A stretch of 64,000 bases of DNA. Source: Thioflexithrix psekupsensis (GTDB lineage: Bacteria; Pseudomonadota; Gammaproteobacteria; Beggiatoales; Beggiatoaceae). The translations under genes and the position numbers were made by a program. The notes beneath the pieces were generated by a model, which was not told where the DNA came from, ran no database searches, and saw nothing but the letters and a program-made list of their open reading frames with translations. Of this stretch, positions 48,357-59,006 are shown one piece after another. Position 1 is the first letter of the stretch; each line of letters starts with the position of its first letter. The stretch is taken from NCBI RefSeq assembly GCF_002149925.1, contig NZ_MSLT01000006.1, forward strand, positions 310,001 to 374,000, given 5' to 3'.

Positions 48357-50517
48357 CATCATTCTCCTCTGTAATGCTGTCTAAAAAGCTGAAATGAAAG
48401 ATACCTTCAAGGATACCTTTAGCATAGTGATTTTTTGCAAAATAAACTTGATGTCTGCCCCTTAATTTTTCTAATTCAGGGCTATAATTACCGACAACAA
48501 TAGCCAAAGTATTGCCTTTTAACATTTCTTCATCATTTCCCGAATCGCCCGCGACAATAAATTGATTTAACGGCAATCCCCAACGAAACGCCAAATAACG
48601 CACCGCTAAACCTTTAGAAGCGCGCAAAGGAAGAATATCCAAATGCACGCCCTGCGATAAAGACACATTGACCGAAAATTGCCGTTGTCGCAAATAACGA
48701 ATCACATCCCGACGACGCAACCCCGGCCGAGTCACATAATAACTCACTTTAAATTCTCTTTGATTTTCAGGCGGTTGCAATTCAATGCCTTCAAAATCCA
48801 TTAATGCCGCTTTAATTTTCGCGGCATTCCAACGAAAATTAATATGACTGCGCCAGCCTTCATCTAAAATCATTTTGGGACTGTAATGAATTTCTGTCCC
48901 CACAGAAGTAATGAAAATATCCACAGGAATTCCCCAAGGTTCAAGAACGCGCATGGCACTTTCTAAACTCCGCCCCGTGGCAATTCCAAAAGTGACTTTC
49001 TCACGTTTCTGCTCTAAATAATCTAAGAATTCATTCAGGGCTTTTTCATCACCAATTAAGGTGTTATCAATATCCGTAATAATAACTCGATCTGTCACGG
49101 CTAATTTACGGCTAAAAGGAACTTCCATTCCGCGTCCTCGCAAATGATAGGGATAATCGGGTTGAATTTTAATCATCGCATTTTGAATTAAATCAATATA
49201 ACGATTGACATGGCTTTGCCACGTATAATATTGCTTAATTCCCAATAAGCCATTATTCGCCCATTCTTGCCAACGATGGGGGTCAGAAATCGCGTGATAA
49301 ATTGCCTCGCCCATTTCCGCATAATTAAGCGGATCAATTAATAAACCATTTTGGCAATTTTTAACAATATCCACCGGCCCCCCGTCTTGCGTCGCCACAA
49401 AAGGCAAACCCGTCGCCGCCGCTTCTAGCAGAGTTAAACCGAATGGCTCCGTCAACGCAGGGTTAATAAAAACGCCTCCGCTAAGGGCAGCCATGCGGTA
49501 TAAATCTGGGACATCACTGGATTGGTGATGTTTGGGATAAGCGACTTTGCCATATAAATCATGCTTATCAATCGCATATAACATGCTTTTCAATACCTTA
49601 CGTGAACTGTTGTCCATCGTCGCCAAATTGTCTCGATTTCCCGCCACAATCACCAAATTGGCTTTATGTTTTAATTCGGGATGTTGACCGTAAGCATGAA
49701 TTAAACCTGGAATATTTTTACGTTCATCCGCCCGCGATAATGCCAATAAAATAGGCTTATTTGGCTCTTTAAGAAATCGGCTTAATTGCGGGTAAATGGG
49801 AAATTGATCTAAATCAAAATCAGGCGTGGAATAAAAGCGGGTAATGTCAACCCCAGGCGGCAGCACGTGCATTAATTGTGGATTGTAACGTTCATATAAG
49901 GCATATTGCTGTTTCACTTCTTGAGATGTGCTGGTAATAACCAACGATGCCGCACTTAATGCGCGCTCTTCGGCTTCAATACGATAACCGATATTATAAC
50001 GCTCTTTAATTTGGGTGTCTGTTAACCCTTTTTCTAATAATCGTTGTCGTTTAACTCGCCCTAAAGAATGCCCTGTAAAAATAAAAGGCACTTCTAAAAG
50101 ACTCGCTAACATCGAGCCAATATAACCCGCATCGGCATAATGACCATGAATCACATTGGGAATGCAACGCATGTGATGAAAATGTTGCAAAGCCTGGTCA
50201 ATAAAATCTTCTAAATAAGGCCACAAGACTTCTTTACGTAAATAGCGTTTTGGCCCGCACGGTAAGCGCACAATGCGCGCTTTTTCATTCAATAATTCAA
50301 TCGGCTGCGCATAATCAGAACTGACTTTAGGATCAATAAGTTGTCGCGTTAAAAGCTCGACTCGTTCCACTTGATCATGTTTCGCCAATTCTTTTGCTAA
50401 TTCAACAACATAAGTAATCTGTCCTCCCGTATCCGCATCGCGTCCAAGTTCAATATTTTTTCCGCGAATTAAACCATGTAAGCTAATAAGAACCACATAA
50501 AGTTTTTTTGAAGTCAT
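48346..50517 (-). CDS. sps: Sucrose-phosphate synthase fused to a sucrose-phosphatase domain
   Basis: The N-terminal part (1-475) is a GT-B glycosyltransferase that makes sucrose-6-phosphate from UDP-glucose and fructose-6-phosphate: [53 protein letters not shown] and the EX7E-type [20 protein letters not shown]. The C-terminal part (480-715) is a HAD phosphatase with [13 protein letters not shown] (DxDxT nucleophile pair), ATGRSLESA and [11 protein letters not shown]. The catalytic residues are present, so this one protein probably does both steps of sucrose synthesis. It lies four bases after fructokinase and overlaps sucrose synthase. Sucrose in such bacteria is typically a compatible solute or reserve. 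Confidence 0.93.
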   Translation of the reverse strand: MTSKKLYVVLISLHGLIRGKNIELGRDADTGGQITYVVELAKELAKHDQVERVELLTRQLIDPKVSSDYAQPIELLNEKARIVRLPCGPKRYLRKEVLWPYLEDFIDQALQHFHHMRCIPNVIHGHYADAGYIGSMLASLLEVPFIFTGHSLGRVKRQRLLEKGLTDTQIKERYNIGYRIEAEERALSAASLVITSTSQEVKQQYALYERYNPQLMHVLPPGVDITRFYSTPDFDLDQFPIYPQLSRFLKEPNKPILLALSRADERKNIPGLIHAYGQHPELKHKANLVIVAGNRDNLATMDNSSRKVLKSMLYAIDKHDLYGKVAYPKHHQSSDVPDLYRMAALSGGVFINPALTEPFGLTLLEAAATGLPFVATQDGGPVDIVKNCQNGLLIDPLNYAEMGEAIYHAISDPHRWQEWANNGLLGIKQYYTWQSHVNRYIDLIQNAMIKIQPDYPYHLRGRGMEVPFSRKLAVTDRVIITDIDNTLIGDEKALNEFLDYLEQKREKVTFGIATGRSLESAMRVLEPWGIPVDIFITSVGTEIHYSPKMILDEGWRSHINFRWNAAKIKAALMDFEGIELQPPENQREFKVSYYVTRPGLRRRDVIRYLRQRQFSVNVSLSQGVHLDILPLRASKGLAVRYLAFRWGLPLNQFIVAGDSGNDEEMLKGNTLAIVVGNYSPELEKLRGRHQVYFAKNHYAKGILEGIFHFSFLDSITEENDDAQ

Positions 50518-50521
50518 CCGT

Positions 50522-51445
50522 TTATGTCCATGTATTGGTGATTTGACGGTAGAATAAAATGTCTGTGCAAATGGCTCCTCTCATTTGACAAATGGCAGCA
50601 GCAAAATGTAACGCCCGTTCTAAGAGTAAAGAAAATGGCCAATTCTGTAATAAACCCATCAGGCAAACAGCACTAAATGCGTCTCCTGCACCGACAGAAT
50701 CGATCACTGAAATAGAAGGGGGTAATTGCTTTAATAATGGCTGTTGGGGGATTTTTAATATCGCGCCCTTTTCGCCGAGGGTGACAATGACCGCTTTCAA
50801 TTGATATTGTTGGCAGAAATCGTCGAGTAAAGTTTCTCGTGTGCTGTCTGTGGCATTCTTAAAATGAGGATTAAGAACAGACATTTCATCTTCATTAATT
50901 TTGAGCCAAGTGGCCGCTTTTACAACCCTTGTGATCAAATCAGGTTGCCACCAGGGCGCACGTAAATTTAAATCTAAGAAAATCGGCACGGCCAATTTTT
51001 CTACCATCGCCTGCCATGTTTGACGTGAACAAGTATCACGCAAAGCCAGCGTTCCATGATAAAATACTTTAATATCAATATGTTGTAATTGGGAGAGTAA
51101 GGGATCGGCTTCGATTTGATCATAAGCCTGTTGAGCAGGAATGGTGAATTGAGGGCTGCCATTTTGTAACGAAACTTGCACTTGTCCCGTGGGATAATCG
51201 CTGTTTTGTTGTAAAAAACGGCTGTCCATGTCCCAATTTTGCAGGGTTTGTATGATATTTTGTCCGTCGGCATCTTGTGCCACGCGGCTGATTAACAGCG
51301 GCTGTAAACCAAAACCACGCAAGTGCCACGCCACATTAAACGGCGCACCACCCAATACTTTCTTGTTTTCATTGATAAAAATATCATGAAGCACTTCGCC
51401 GAAAATTAAGGGATGTCCTGTGGGAACGGCTTTGGAAGGGAACAT
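50522..51445 (-). CDS. PfkB-family fructokinase
   Basis: 307-aa sugar kinase with the two PfkB signatures: an N-terminal GGAPFNVAWHLRGFGL and a C-terminal DSVGAGDAFSAVCLMG with the catalytic Asp. It phosphorylates fructose to fructose-6-phosphate, the co-substrate of the downstream sucrose-phosphate synthase and the product route for sucrose synthase. It is the first gene of the operon; the ATG has AAGGAAAG upstream. Methanotroph and nitrifier sucrose clusters contain the same three functions. The promoter must lie in the 144-bp divergent gap to proA. Confidence 0.9.
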   Translation of the reverse strand: MFPSKAVPTGHPLIFGEVLHDIFINENKKVLGGAPFNVAWHLRGFGLQPLLISRVAQDADGQNIIQTLQNWDMDSRFLQQNSDYPTGQVQVSLQNGSPQFTIPAQQAYDQIEADPLLSQLQHIDIKVFYHGTLALRDTCSRQTWQAMVEKLAVPIFLDLNLRAPWWQPDLITRVVKAATWLKINEDEMSVLNPHFKNATDSTRETLLDDFCQQYQLKAVIVTLGEKGAILKIPQQPLLKQLPPSISVIDSVGAGDAFSAVCLMGLLQNWPFSLLLERALHFAAAICQMRGAICTDILFYRQITNTWT

Positions 51446-51589
51446 AAGGCTTTCCTTTGTTGAAAAATGGGTGTTAAAGTGAAGGGTTAGTTTTACATTA
51501 TTTTATTCAAAATCCATTAAAACAATCCCACAAGACAATTTTCACAAGAAAAGATACAATAAAACCGTTTAACCCCCAGAAATAATCGG

Positions 51590-52870
51590 ATGACCCTCAT
51601 GACCAATGAAACGAATACAGTTAAAGAAATGATGGAAAATATCGGTCAAGCGGCGCGCCAAGCCTCTTACGTGTTGGCGCATAGCTCGACGCAATTAAAA
51701 AATGCCGCGCTCGCGGCGATTGCCACGGAATTGGAACAACAACGGGTGTCGCTGAAACACGCCAACCAAGAAGACATTGAACGCGGCCGCGCCAATGGTC
51801 TCAGCGAAGCCTTGCTGGATCGCCTGACATTGAACGACAAAGCCATTGACACGATGATCGAAGGCGTAAAACAAATTATCACCCTTCCCGATCCCATCGG
51901 CAGTATCAGTGATTTAAATTATCGTCCTGAAGGCTTTCGCGTGGGAAAAATGCGGGTGCCGTTGGGCGTGGTGGGGATTATTTACGAATCGCGGCCGAAT
52001 GTGACTATTGATGCAGCGGCTTTGTGTTTAAAATCGGGTAATGCCACGATTTTACGCGGGGGGTCGGAGGCGATTTCTTCTAATCAAGCGATTGCTGAAT
52101 GTATTCGTATTGGTTTAGCCAAAGTCGGCTTGCCACCCGAAGCAGTACAAGTGGTGAAAACGACGGATCGCGCCGCGGTGGGCGAATTGGTGCGTTTGTC
52201 TCGTTATGTGGACGTGATTATTCCGCGGGGCGGAAAAGGTTTAATCGAACGAATTACAGAAGAAGCCAGAGTTCCCGTGATCAAGCATTTAGATGGCATT
52301 TGTCACGTGTACATTGATGATTTTGCAGATAAAGCCAAAGCCATCGCGGTTGCTTACAACGCCAAAACCCAACGTTATGGCACATGCAATACAATGGAAA
52401 CGCTGTTGGTTGCCCAGACGATGGCTGATAAAGTGTTACCCGAATTGGTGTCACGTTATCGGGAAGCTGGGGTTGAGTTGCGCGGCTGTAAGCGGACACA
52501 AGCCTTGATCACCGATATAAAGCCCGCAGTGGCTGAAGATTGGGATACGGAATATTTAGCACCGATTTTAGCGATCCGTATTGTTGACGGGCTTGATCAG
52601 GCGATTCAACACATTCGCAATCACAGTTCACAACACACGGACTCTATCATTACCGAAAATTGGACTCATGCGCAACGCTTTTTAGCTGAGGTGGATTCCA
52701 GTTCTGTGATGGTGAATGCGTCTACCCGCTTGGCAGATGGTTTTGTGTACGGTTTAGGTGCGGAGATTGGTATTAGTACGGATAAATTTCACGCCCGCGG
52801 CCCTGTCGGTTTGGAAGGCTTGACTTCGCAAAAATATATTGTACTCGGTGATGGGCATATTCGCAGCTAA
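51590..52870 (+). CDS. proA: Gamma-glutamyl phosphate reductase
   Basis: Second enzyme of proline synthesis, reducing gamma-glutamyl phosphate to glutamate semialdehyde with [25 protein letters not shown] in the form [52 protein letters not shown], and the catalytic Cys in [12 protein letters not shown] are all present; the C-terminal [20 protein letters not shown] is the family signature. The 426-aa length is standard. ATG 51590 and ATG 51599 are both possible starts. proB is not in the window. Confidence 0.95.
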   Translation: MTLMTNETNTVKEMMENIGQAARQASYVLAHSSTQLKNAALAAIATELEQQRVSLKHANQEDIERGRANGLSEALLDRLTLNDKAIDTMIEGVKQIITLPDPIGSISDLNYRPEGFRVGKMRVPLGVVGIIYESRPNVTIDAAALCLKSGNATILRGGSEAISSNQAIAECIRIGLAKVGLPPEAVQVVKTTDRAAVGELVRLSRYVDVIIPRGGKGLIERITEEARVPVIKHLDGICHVYIDDFADKAKAIAVAYNAKTQRYGTCNTMETLLVAQTMADKVLPELVSRYREAGVELRGCKRTQALITDIKPAVAEDWDTEYLAPILAIRIVDGLDQAIQHIRNHSSQHTDSIITENWTHAQRFLAEVDSSSVMVNASTRLADGFVYGLGAEIGISTDKFHARGPVGLEGLTSQKYIVLGDGHIRS

Positions 52871-52884
52871 CTTATTGATTTATT

Positions 52885-52917
52885 GAGAGATGTGGTGTTT
52901 AATTTTTTGCATCTCTC
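52885..52917 (+). terminator. Hairpin after proA, probable terminator
   Basis: GAGAGATG (52885-52892) and CATCTCTC (52910-52917) form a perfect 8-bp stem around a 17-base loop, followed by an AT-rich stretch without a clean T-run until 52937. Termination is likely but not textbook. Confidence 0.55.
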
Positions 52918-52957
52918 ATTAAATTTTAATTAATTTCATTTTTTTCTAAAAAAACGC

Positions 52958-52986
52958 TTGCCAAACCCATTCAGCTACTATAGAAT
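52958..52986 (+). promoter_or_regulatory. Promoter of the initiator tRNA gene
   Basis: TTGCCA (52958-52963), a 17-bp spacer and TAGAAT (52981-52986), 16 bp upstream of the tRNA. GCG follows the -10, resembling the GC-rich discriminator of stable-RNA promoters. Confidence 0.6.
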
Positions 52987-53002
52987 GCGTAGCTTCAGTT
53001 GA

Positions 53003-53079
<77 letters not shown>

Positions 53080-53229
53080 CTTAGCCAGACGTTGGCGAGT
53101 TTATTGGTTTTTGCTGCTTGAAACTAACAACTGACCCCTTTCTTTATTCCTCATGTCGTTTTTTCTACTTTTTCCCCTATTTTTGTTTATTCGTTTAAAT
53201 CGCCGCAAACACTATCATGAGCGGTTTTC

Positions 53230-55050
53230 ATGATTACACCTTGTTTTGATAAAACCAAACTGGCCACTTTGCCATCGCGTCCCGGTGTCTATCGTATGTT
53301 AGACCCAAAAGGGCAGGTGATTTATGTGGGCAAAGCGAAAAATTTAAAAAAACGAGTTTCTAGTTATTTCGTTCATTCCGCGCAACAATCGCCTAAAGTG
53401 CAACGGCTGTTATTACAATTAGCCGATATAGAAATTACGGTGACACAAACCGAACAAGAAGCGTTAATTTTAGAAAGCACTTTAATTAAACAATACCAGC
53501 CGCGTTATAATGTTTTATTACGCGACGATAAAAGTTATCCTTACCTTTTTCTTTCTGCTGATCCTTTTCCGCGTTTAAGTTTACATCGTGGCGCAAAACG
53601 GCCGGCGGGGCGTTATTTTGGCCCTTATCCGCACGCGCACGCGGTTTATGACAGTTTGCGCTTATTACAAAAATTATTCCCAATTCGTCAATGTGACAAT
53701 CGTTTTTTTCAAAATCGTTCCCGTCCCTGTTTACAATACCAGATAAAGCGTTGTACTGCGCCTTGTGTGGGGTTAATCAGTGAAGCGGCGTATCAAGTTG
53801 ACGTGCAGCATACAGTATTATTTTTACAAGGACGCAGTCAGCAGGTCATGGAAGCCCTAATGGTGCGCATGAATACGGCTGCGCAAGCCTTAGAGTATGA
53901 ACAAGCGGCAAAATTCCGCGATCAAATCAGTTTATTACGTCGTTTACAAGCCCAGCAAATTGTCAGTACTGATGATGACAGTAATATTGACATTATTGCT
54001 ATCGTACAAGAAAACGACACCGCTTGTTTACAATTACTCACCATTCGCCATGGGCAACAATTGGGCAGCCGCGCTTATTTTCCTAAACAGACTCGTGATC
54101 AAACGACGGATGATATTTTAACGGCTTTTTTAAGTCAATATTATTTAAATAATTCACATGACATTCCTGAAGAAATTGTGTGTCCTTTTGATTTTTCAGA
54201 TAGGGAATTATTTGCCCGCACATTAAGCCACCATTATCAAAAAACAATTCGTGTTACTTTAGGTTTGCGGGGTATAAAACAACGTTGGTTAGCCATGGCC
54301 GAAACCAACGCCCGCGTGAGTGTAGAACAACACCGTCCCAGCCAATATCGAGATCGGTTAGCCGCGCTCAGTATCGCGTTACAATTAGACAGTATGCCGC
54401 AACGCTTAGAATGTTTTGACATCAGTCACAGTTTGGGCGAGGCGACGGTGGCTTCTTGTGTAGTATTCGATGCAGAAGGAGCTTGTCCGCGGGCGTATCG
54501 CCGTTTTAACATTCGTGGCGTGGCTCCGGGCGATGATTTGGCGGCGTTGGCACAAGCGGTCACTCGCCATTACACTCGTGTAGCGCAACAGGGCGCGGAT
54601 TATCCCGATGTATTATTAATTGATGGCGGGCGTTTACAAATTAATAAGGTAAAACAAGCACTGGCGGACATAGACTGTTTAAAAATACGTTTGTTCGGTG
54701 TGGCTAAGGGAGAAAAGCGGTTAGCGGGTTTAGAAGCGATTATTTTACCCGACGAAGAAAAGCCGTTGCTGTTGCCTTCGGATTCGCCGGCCTTGCATTT
54801 AATTCAACAGATTCGTGACGAGGCGCATCGTTTTGCCATCACCACACATCGTAAACAACGTGCCAAACAACGGCAACAATCTCTTTTGGAATCCATTCCC
54901 GGTATTGGGCAGAAACGTCGTCAGCAACTGATTCGTCATTTTGGTGGTTTACAAGGCGTGACACAAGCGGGTGTGGACGATTTAGCCAAAGTTCCCGGTA
55001 TTAGTCGGCAATTGGCGGAGAAAATTTATGCGTTTTTTTTGAAAAGTTAA
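53230..55050 (+). CDS. uvrC: UvrABC excinuclease subunit C
   Basis: Makes both incisions of nucleotide excision repair with UvrB. The N-terminal GIY-YIG nuclease (RPGVYRMLDPKGQVIYVGKA) makes the 3' cut; a UvrB-binding UVR motif (ALEYEQAAKFRDQISLLRRL) follows; the RNase H-like domain with DISHSLGEATVASCVVFD and LLIDGGRLQINKV makes the 5' cut; tandem HhH motifs (LLESIPGIGQKRRQQLIRHF and VPGISRQLAEKIYAFF) bind DNA. At 606 aa it is standard. It follows the tRNA gene by 150 bp. Confidence 0.96.
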   Translation: MITPCFDKTKLATLPSRPGVYRMLDPKGQVIYVGKAKNLKKRVSSYFVHSAQQSPKVQRLLLQLADIEITVTQTEQEALILESTLIKQYQPRYNVLLRDDKSYPYLFLSADPFPRLSLHRGAKRPAGRYFGPYPHAHAVYDSLRLLQKLFPIRQCDNRFFQNRSRPCLQYQIKRCTAPCVGLISEAAYQVDVQHTVLFLQGRSQQVMEALMVRMNTAAQALEYEQAAKFRDQISLLRRLQAQQIVSTDDDSNIDIIAIVQENDTACLQLLTIRHGQQLGSRAYFPKQTRDQTTDDILTAFLSQYYLNNSHDIPEEIVCPFDFSDRELFARTLSHHYQKTIRVTLGLRGIKQRWLAMAETNARVSVEQHRPSQYRDRLAALSIALQLDSMPQRLECFDISHSLGEATVASCVVFDAEGACPRAYRRFNIRGVAPGDDLAALAQAVTRHYTRVAQQGADYPDVLLIDGGRLQINKVKQALADIDCLKIRLFGVAKGEKRLAGLEAIILPDEEKPLLLPSDSPALHLIQQIRDEAHRFAITTHRKQRAKQRQQSLLESIPGIGQKRRQQLIRHFGGLQGVTQAGVDDLAKVPGISRQLAEKIYAFFLKS

Positions 55051-55105
55051 GGGGATTATTTAGGTTTTTGGTTTTGCTTCGCTGCCGGCTAAATTATTGG
55101 GATTG

Positions 55106-55666
55106 TTATGCACCTGTAAATGAATTTTCTTCTTCATCAGGTTCATGGGCTTTTAAGGTTTTGTCTTTAGTCCAAATATGAACTTTAACTGGCTCTATTC
55201 GCCTTTTAGATTTATCTTTTTTTAATTTACGGGCTTCTTCAATAATTGTAGCATCCACTAAACCAATACTTTCACTGCTATTTTTACCTCCTTTTGTACA
55301 TTCAATATATTCTTTCGCAAATTTTTCCCATAAATCAATAAAATTTCCAATATCTATTGCAGGAACAATTTCCCAAGGCTTTTGATTTTCAATGCTCTTT
55401 TTAATGGTTTCAGCAATTTTTAAAGCCAATTCTTTCTTGCGCTCGAAAGATCGAACATCTGCAACATGATTACCCAATTCATAAAGACAGGGCAAAGGAA
55501 CAATGAATCGATAAGGGGCTTCTATTGCTTTCTTGAAACGCTGGTGAATTTCTTCGGCATCTTTTTCATTAAAAGAACCATCGACTTTAAATAATTCTAA
55601 TAAATAACTGGTATCTATCACATAGATTTTAAAAGGCTCTTTACGCATTAAAGATGATTTAACCAT
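55106..55666 (-). CDS. PIN-domain nuclease-like protein, partner of AAA ATPase
   Basis: 186-aa protein with a PIN-fold acidic pattern: VIDTSYLLELF (first Asp), PLPCLYELGNHV (Glu), GLVDATIIEEAR (Asp) and HIWTKDKTLKAHE (last Asp). PIN proteins are Mg2+-dependent ribonucleases, often toxins. The gene overlaps the ATPase gene by 19 bases; its ATG (55666) has AGAGG seven bases upstream inside the ATPase coding end. No small antitoxin gene of the usual VapB type is present; the ATPase takes its place. Two modules in this window, this and the DUF4435 pair, thus combine an SMC-like ATPase with a nuclease. The activity and target are unknown. Confidence 0.72.
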   Translation of the reverse strand: MVKSSLMRKEPFKIYVIDTSYLLELFKVDGSFNEKDAEEIHQRFKKAIEAPYRFIVPLPCLYELGNHVADVRSFERKKELALKIAETIKKSIENQKPWEIVPAIDIGNFIDLWEKFAKEYIECTKGGKNSSESIGLVDATIIEEARKLKKDKSKRRIEPVKVHIWTKDKTLKAHEPDEEENSFTGA

Positions 55667-56925
55667 TCTAAAGCCTCTTTTTTACGATCTTCAGCAAAAT
55701 TTGTAGCCAAGTATTTTTCCAAGAAGCTACGAGTAACTAAATCACCTAATTTTGCATGATCAGTAAATTCAAAATAATAAGATAATTCAGATAAAGGGAC
55801 TAATGTTGTGGCTTGTTCTTTAGCTTGATAAACACAATTAACCACCCCTTCTAATTGTGAAGATTTTAAAGCATTTAATGTAGCGGGATTATGGGTGGTA
55901 ATTAATACGTTGAGCTTGCGTCTTTCGATACAATCTTGAGTGGCTTTTAATAAAATATCCACTCGACTGGGATGCACGCCATTATCAAATTCCTCTACAA
56001 TCAAACGGGAATGTTCTGGAATGGTTTCCAAAGCAGTTAAAATGGCTAAACACCGTAATGTCCCATCAGATAAAAGCCTTGCATCACTCAAACGATGCGT
56101 TTCTACTTCACGCAAAGCAAAAAGCACATCATTTAATTCTGAAACGGTGACAAATTGAAAATCTTCATAACATTCATTAGGAACTTGTTGAATCCAATTT
56201 AAAATGCGTTTAAGGCTTTGTTGCTGTTCTTGCGTTCCTTGTGATAACCCGTATAAAACCGCAGAAAGATTAGAGCCATTTTTCGCTAAAATCATATTGC
56301 CAATTCGTTCATAAGCCCGCATTAATTTTGGATTGGGATCAAAAGTAAACGAGTTTTGTAGATGTTTAATAATGAGAGAAATTATTTCACTACTTTCTTT
56401 AAATTTTCTATTTTTAACTGCCAAATTTTTATATTGAGATAAAAATGATTGGGTGGCTGAACTTTCGGTAGATGATTTATATGATTTTTCAAGATTGGAA
56501 AAATTATGATAGCGAATTTTTATATGATGAATATCCGATTTTTTGGGGACAACTTCAAAATAAAGTGTGTCATTTAAATAAAGTGATTCATCAATAATTC
56601 TCAATGGCTCTTTTGCAATAGATAAGCGATAGGTAAAAGAATATTCTTTTTCCTGAAAAATAATTTTCGATGACACACCCAAAGTAAAGAAAGAATGGCC
56701 ATAACGCGGGCAATTTTGCAATCCCCCGCGAATTTCTTGTTTGCCTTCCTTATTTATATCGGTGACTTCATACAGCAAGCCACCTTGTGCTAAAAAGCCT
56801 AATAATTCAATGGCTTCAATTAAATTACTTTTACCAGAACCATTCGCTCCAATTAAAACAGTCAATGGCTGAAACAAATCGATTTCAGATGTGGAAAATC
56901 CCTTGAAATTTTCAATAAAATACAT
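55648..56925 (-). CDS. AAA_21-type ATPase, partner of PIN protein
   Basis: 425-aa ABC/SMC-like ATPase: N-terminal IENFKGFSTSEIDL, Walker A LIGANGSGKSNL near residue 30, signature-like RLLSDGTLRCLAI near 290, Walker B RLIVEEFDNGVHPSR near 315 and switch His in LITTHNPATL. The middle is helical, without membrane segments. Such ATPases drive defence systems such as Septu, RloAB/AbiL and retron effectors, but I do not recognise a described system with this ATPase plus a PIN partner. The start follows the uup stop by six bases and uses GGAGGGG inside the last uup codons as its ribosome site, so all three genes are coupled. It may be a captured accessory module behind a housekeeping promoter. Confidence 0.78.
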   Translation of the reverse strand: MYFIENFKGFSTSEIDLFQPLTVLIGANGSGKSNLIEAIELLGFLAQGGLLYEVTDINKEGKQEIRGGLQNCPRYGHSFFTLGVSSKIIFQEKEYSFTYRLSIAKEPLRIIDESLYLNDTLYFEVVPKKSDIHHIKIRYHNFSNLEKSYKSSTESSATQSFLSQYKNLAVKNRKFKESSEIISLIIKHLQNSFTFDPNPKLMRAYERIGNMILAKNGSNLSAVLYGLSQGTQEQQQSLKRILNWIQQVPNECYEDFQFVTVSELNDVLFALREVETHRLSDARLLSDGTLRCLAILTALETIPEHSRLIVEEFDNGVHPSRVDILLKATQDCIERRKLNVLITTHNPATLNALKSSQLEGVVNCVYQAKEQATTLVPLSELSYYFEFTDHAKLGDLVTRSFLEKYLATNFAEDRKKEALEWLNHL

Positions 56926-56931
56926 AAAAAA

Positions 56932-58827
56932 CTACCCCTCCAATTCCTGCCAACGCGCATAAGCCGTTTCTAGTTTCTTTTCTAAATCGCGTAATTGATT
57001 AATGGTGCGATTCATGGCGGCATTTTCTCCTTTATAAAAATTGGGATCGCCCATTTCTAATTGCAAGGCAGCAATTTGTTTTTCTAAGGTTTCAATAACG
57101 CTGGGTAAATTAAGCAATTCGCGTTGTTCTTTGTAGCTTAATTTACTTTTTGTGCTGTCGTTATTTTGTGGTTTTTTTACCGTTTCTGTTTTGGTTTGGG
57201 GGGGATTGGTTTGTGTGGAAACAGATGGCGATGGCCGTTGTCGTAACCAATCGTCATAACCGCCGACATATTCGGCAATTTTGCCGTTTTCTTCAAATGC
57301 AAAACAACTGGTGACGACGTTATTTAAAAAATAACGATCATGACTGACCAATAACAATGTACCGGGGAATTCGGATAACATTTCTTCTAATAATTCTAAA
57401 GATTCAATGTCTAAATCATTTGTCGGTTCATCCATCACAATCACGTTGGCAGGCTTAGTTAATAAGCGCGCCAATAATAAACGGTTTCTTTCTCCACCCG
57501 ATAAAGTTTTCACGGGAGATCGCACGCGGGCTGGAGCAAATAGAAAATCATTTAAATAGGACATGACATGTTTACGTTGTCCATTAATATCAATAAAATC
57601 CTGTCCTTGTCCCACCGCATCAAATACGCTTTGTTCGGGGTCTAATTCTTCGCGCAATTGATCAAAATAGGCGATATTTAATTGCGTGCCGTGTTTAACC
57701 GTACCGCTGTCGGGTTCTAAGGTTTTTAATAGGATTTTTAATAACGTGGTTTTGCCCGCCCCATTCGCGCCAATAAAACCAATTCTATCCCCGCGCATAA
57801 TCACCGTAGAAAAGGGATTAAAGACCACTTTATCTTGCCACGATTTACTGATCTTTTCCGCTTCAATCACAATTTTTCCAGATGATTCGCCGCTATCCAA
57901 ACTAAGGCGCATTTTTCCGATTTGTTCGCGGCGTTGTTGTCGTTCTTGGCGTAATTGTTTTAAACGGCGCACGCGGCCTTCATTGCGGGTTCTTCGGGCT
58001 TTAATTCCCTGACGAATCCACACTTCTTCTTGGGCGAGAAATTTATCAAATTTAGTGGCTTGAGTGGCTTCAGCGGCTAATTGATCGGCTTTGCGTTGCA
58101 AATAGGTGTCGTAATTACCGGGATAACTGCTTAATTGACCGCGATCTAATTCAATTATTCGCGTGGCAATGCGCTGCATAAATCGCCGATCATGGCTGAC
58201 AAATAATAACGCTCCCGTAAAATCTAACAATAATTCTTCTAACCATTCAATCGCTTCTAAATCTAAATGATTGGTTGGCTCGTCTAATAATAAAACATCA
58301 GGCTCAGTAATTAACACTTGTGCCAAAGCCACGCGCCGTTTCCAACCACCTGATAATGCCTCCATTTTCTGTTCCGCAGGCAATTGCAAACGGGATAACA
58401 TCGCTTCTACTTTCTGTTCTAATAACCAGCCATTATTGGCTTCTAATTGATGTTGAATATCGGCTAATTTTTTTAAGGCTTGGGTTTCGTTTTCTTGTTC
58501 ATTAAAATGGTGGGTTAAAAGATAATATTGTTCAATTAATTCGCCCAATTGACCCAAACCCGCTGCGACAGCTTGAAATACTGTCTGATCGGCGCGCCAT
58601 TCGGGTTCTTGTGCCAAACGTGCCACGCGACAGCCTTGTTGGTATTCGATTCTGCCTTTATCGGCGTGTATTTCTCGATTGATGATCTTTAATAAAGTGG
58701 ATTTACCCTCGCCGTTACGGCCGATCAAGGCCACCCGCTCCCCCTTGTCTAAACGAAAATTGGCCGCATCCAATAAGTTGACATGACCAAACGCAATGCT
58801 TATATTTTCTAAATTAATCAACGCCAT
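56932..58827 (-). CDS. uup: ABC-F family ATPase Uup
   Basis: 631-aa soluble protein with two ABC domains. First: Walker A LIGRNGEGKSTLL, signature LSGGWKRRVALA, Walker B LLLDEPTNHLDL. Linker with basic RRTRNEGRVRRLKQLRQERQ. Second: Walker A FIGANGAGKTTLL, signature LSGGERNRLLLA, Walker B IVMDEPTNDLDIE. A C-terminal coiled coil (YKEQRELLNLPSVIETLEKQ onward) identifies Uup, which binds DNA branch structures and the ribosome and affects transposon excision. It heads a - strand operon with the ATPase-PIN pair. The 300-bp gap to the next gene (58828-59128) holds its promoter. Confidence 0.93.
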   Translation of the reverse strand: MALINLENISIAFGHVNLLDAANFRLDKGERVALIGRNGEGKSTLLKIINREIHADKGRIEYQQGCRVARLAQEPEWRADQTVFQAVAAGLGQLGELIEQYYLLTHHFNEQENETQALKKLADIQHQLEANNGWLLEQKVEAMLSRLQLPAEQKMEALSGGWKRRVALAQVLITEPDVLLLDEPTNHLDLEAIEWLEELLLDFTGALLFVSHDRRFMQRIATRIIELDRGQLSSYPGNYDTYLQRKADQLAAEATQATKFDKFLAQEEVWIRQGIKARRTRNEGRVRRLKQLRQERQQRREQIGKMRLSLDSGESSGKIVIEAEKISKSWQDKVVFNPFSTVIMRGDRIGFIGANGAGKTTLLKILLKTLEPDSGTVKHGTQLNIAYFDQLREELDPEQSVFDAVGQGQDFIDINGQRKHVMSYLNDFLFAPARVRSPVKTLSGGERNRLLLARLLTKPANVIVMDEPTNDLDIESLELLEEMLSEFPGTLLLVSHDRYFLNNVVTSCFAFEENGKIAEYVGGYDDWLRQRPSPSVSTQTNPPQTKTETVKKPQNNDSTKSKLSYKEQRELLNLPSVIETLEKQIAALQLEMGDPNFYKGENAAMNRTINQLRDLEKKLETAYARWQELEG

Positions 58828-59006
58828 AATTATAATTTAACCTTTTTTGACCGATAAATACTGCCCAGAGGATTACCTTTTTCGCCATTTTATGGCAAAA
58901 TAGTGTTTGTGACCTCTTGTGTTCAGATAATTCGATATTATAAACAGAATGCAGTCCCGTGATCGTAAGAAAGTACAAGAGTTTTCAACCGTTTTAATGT
59001 TTTAGC

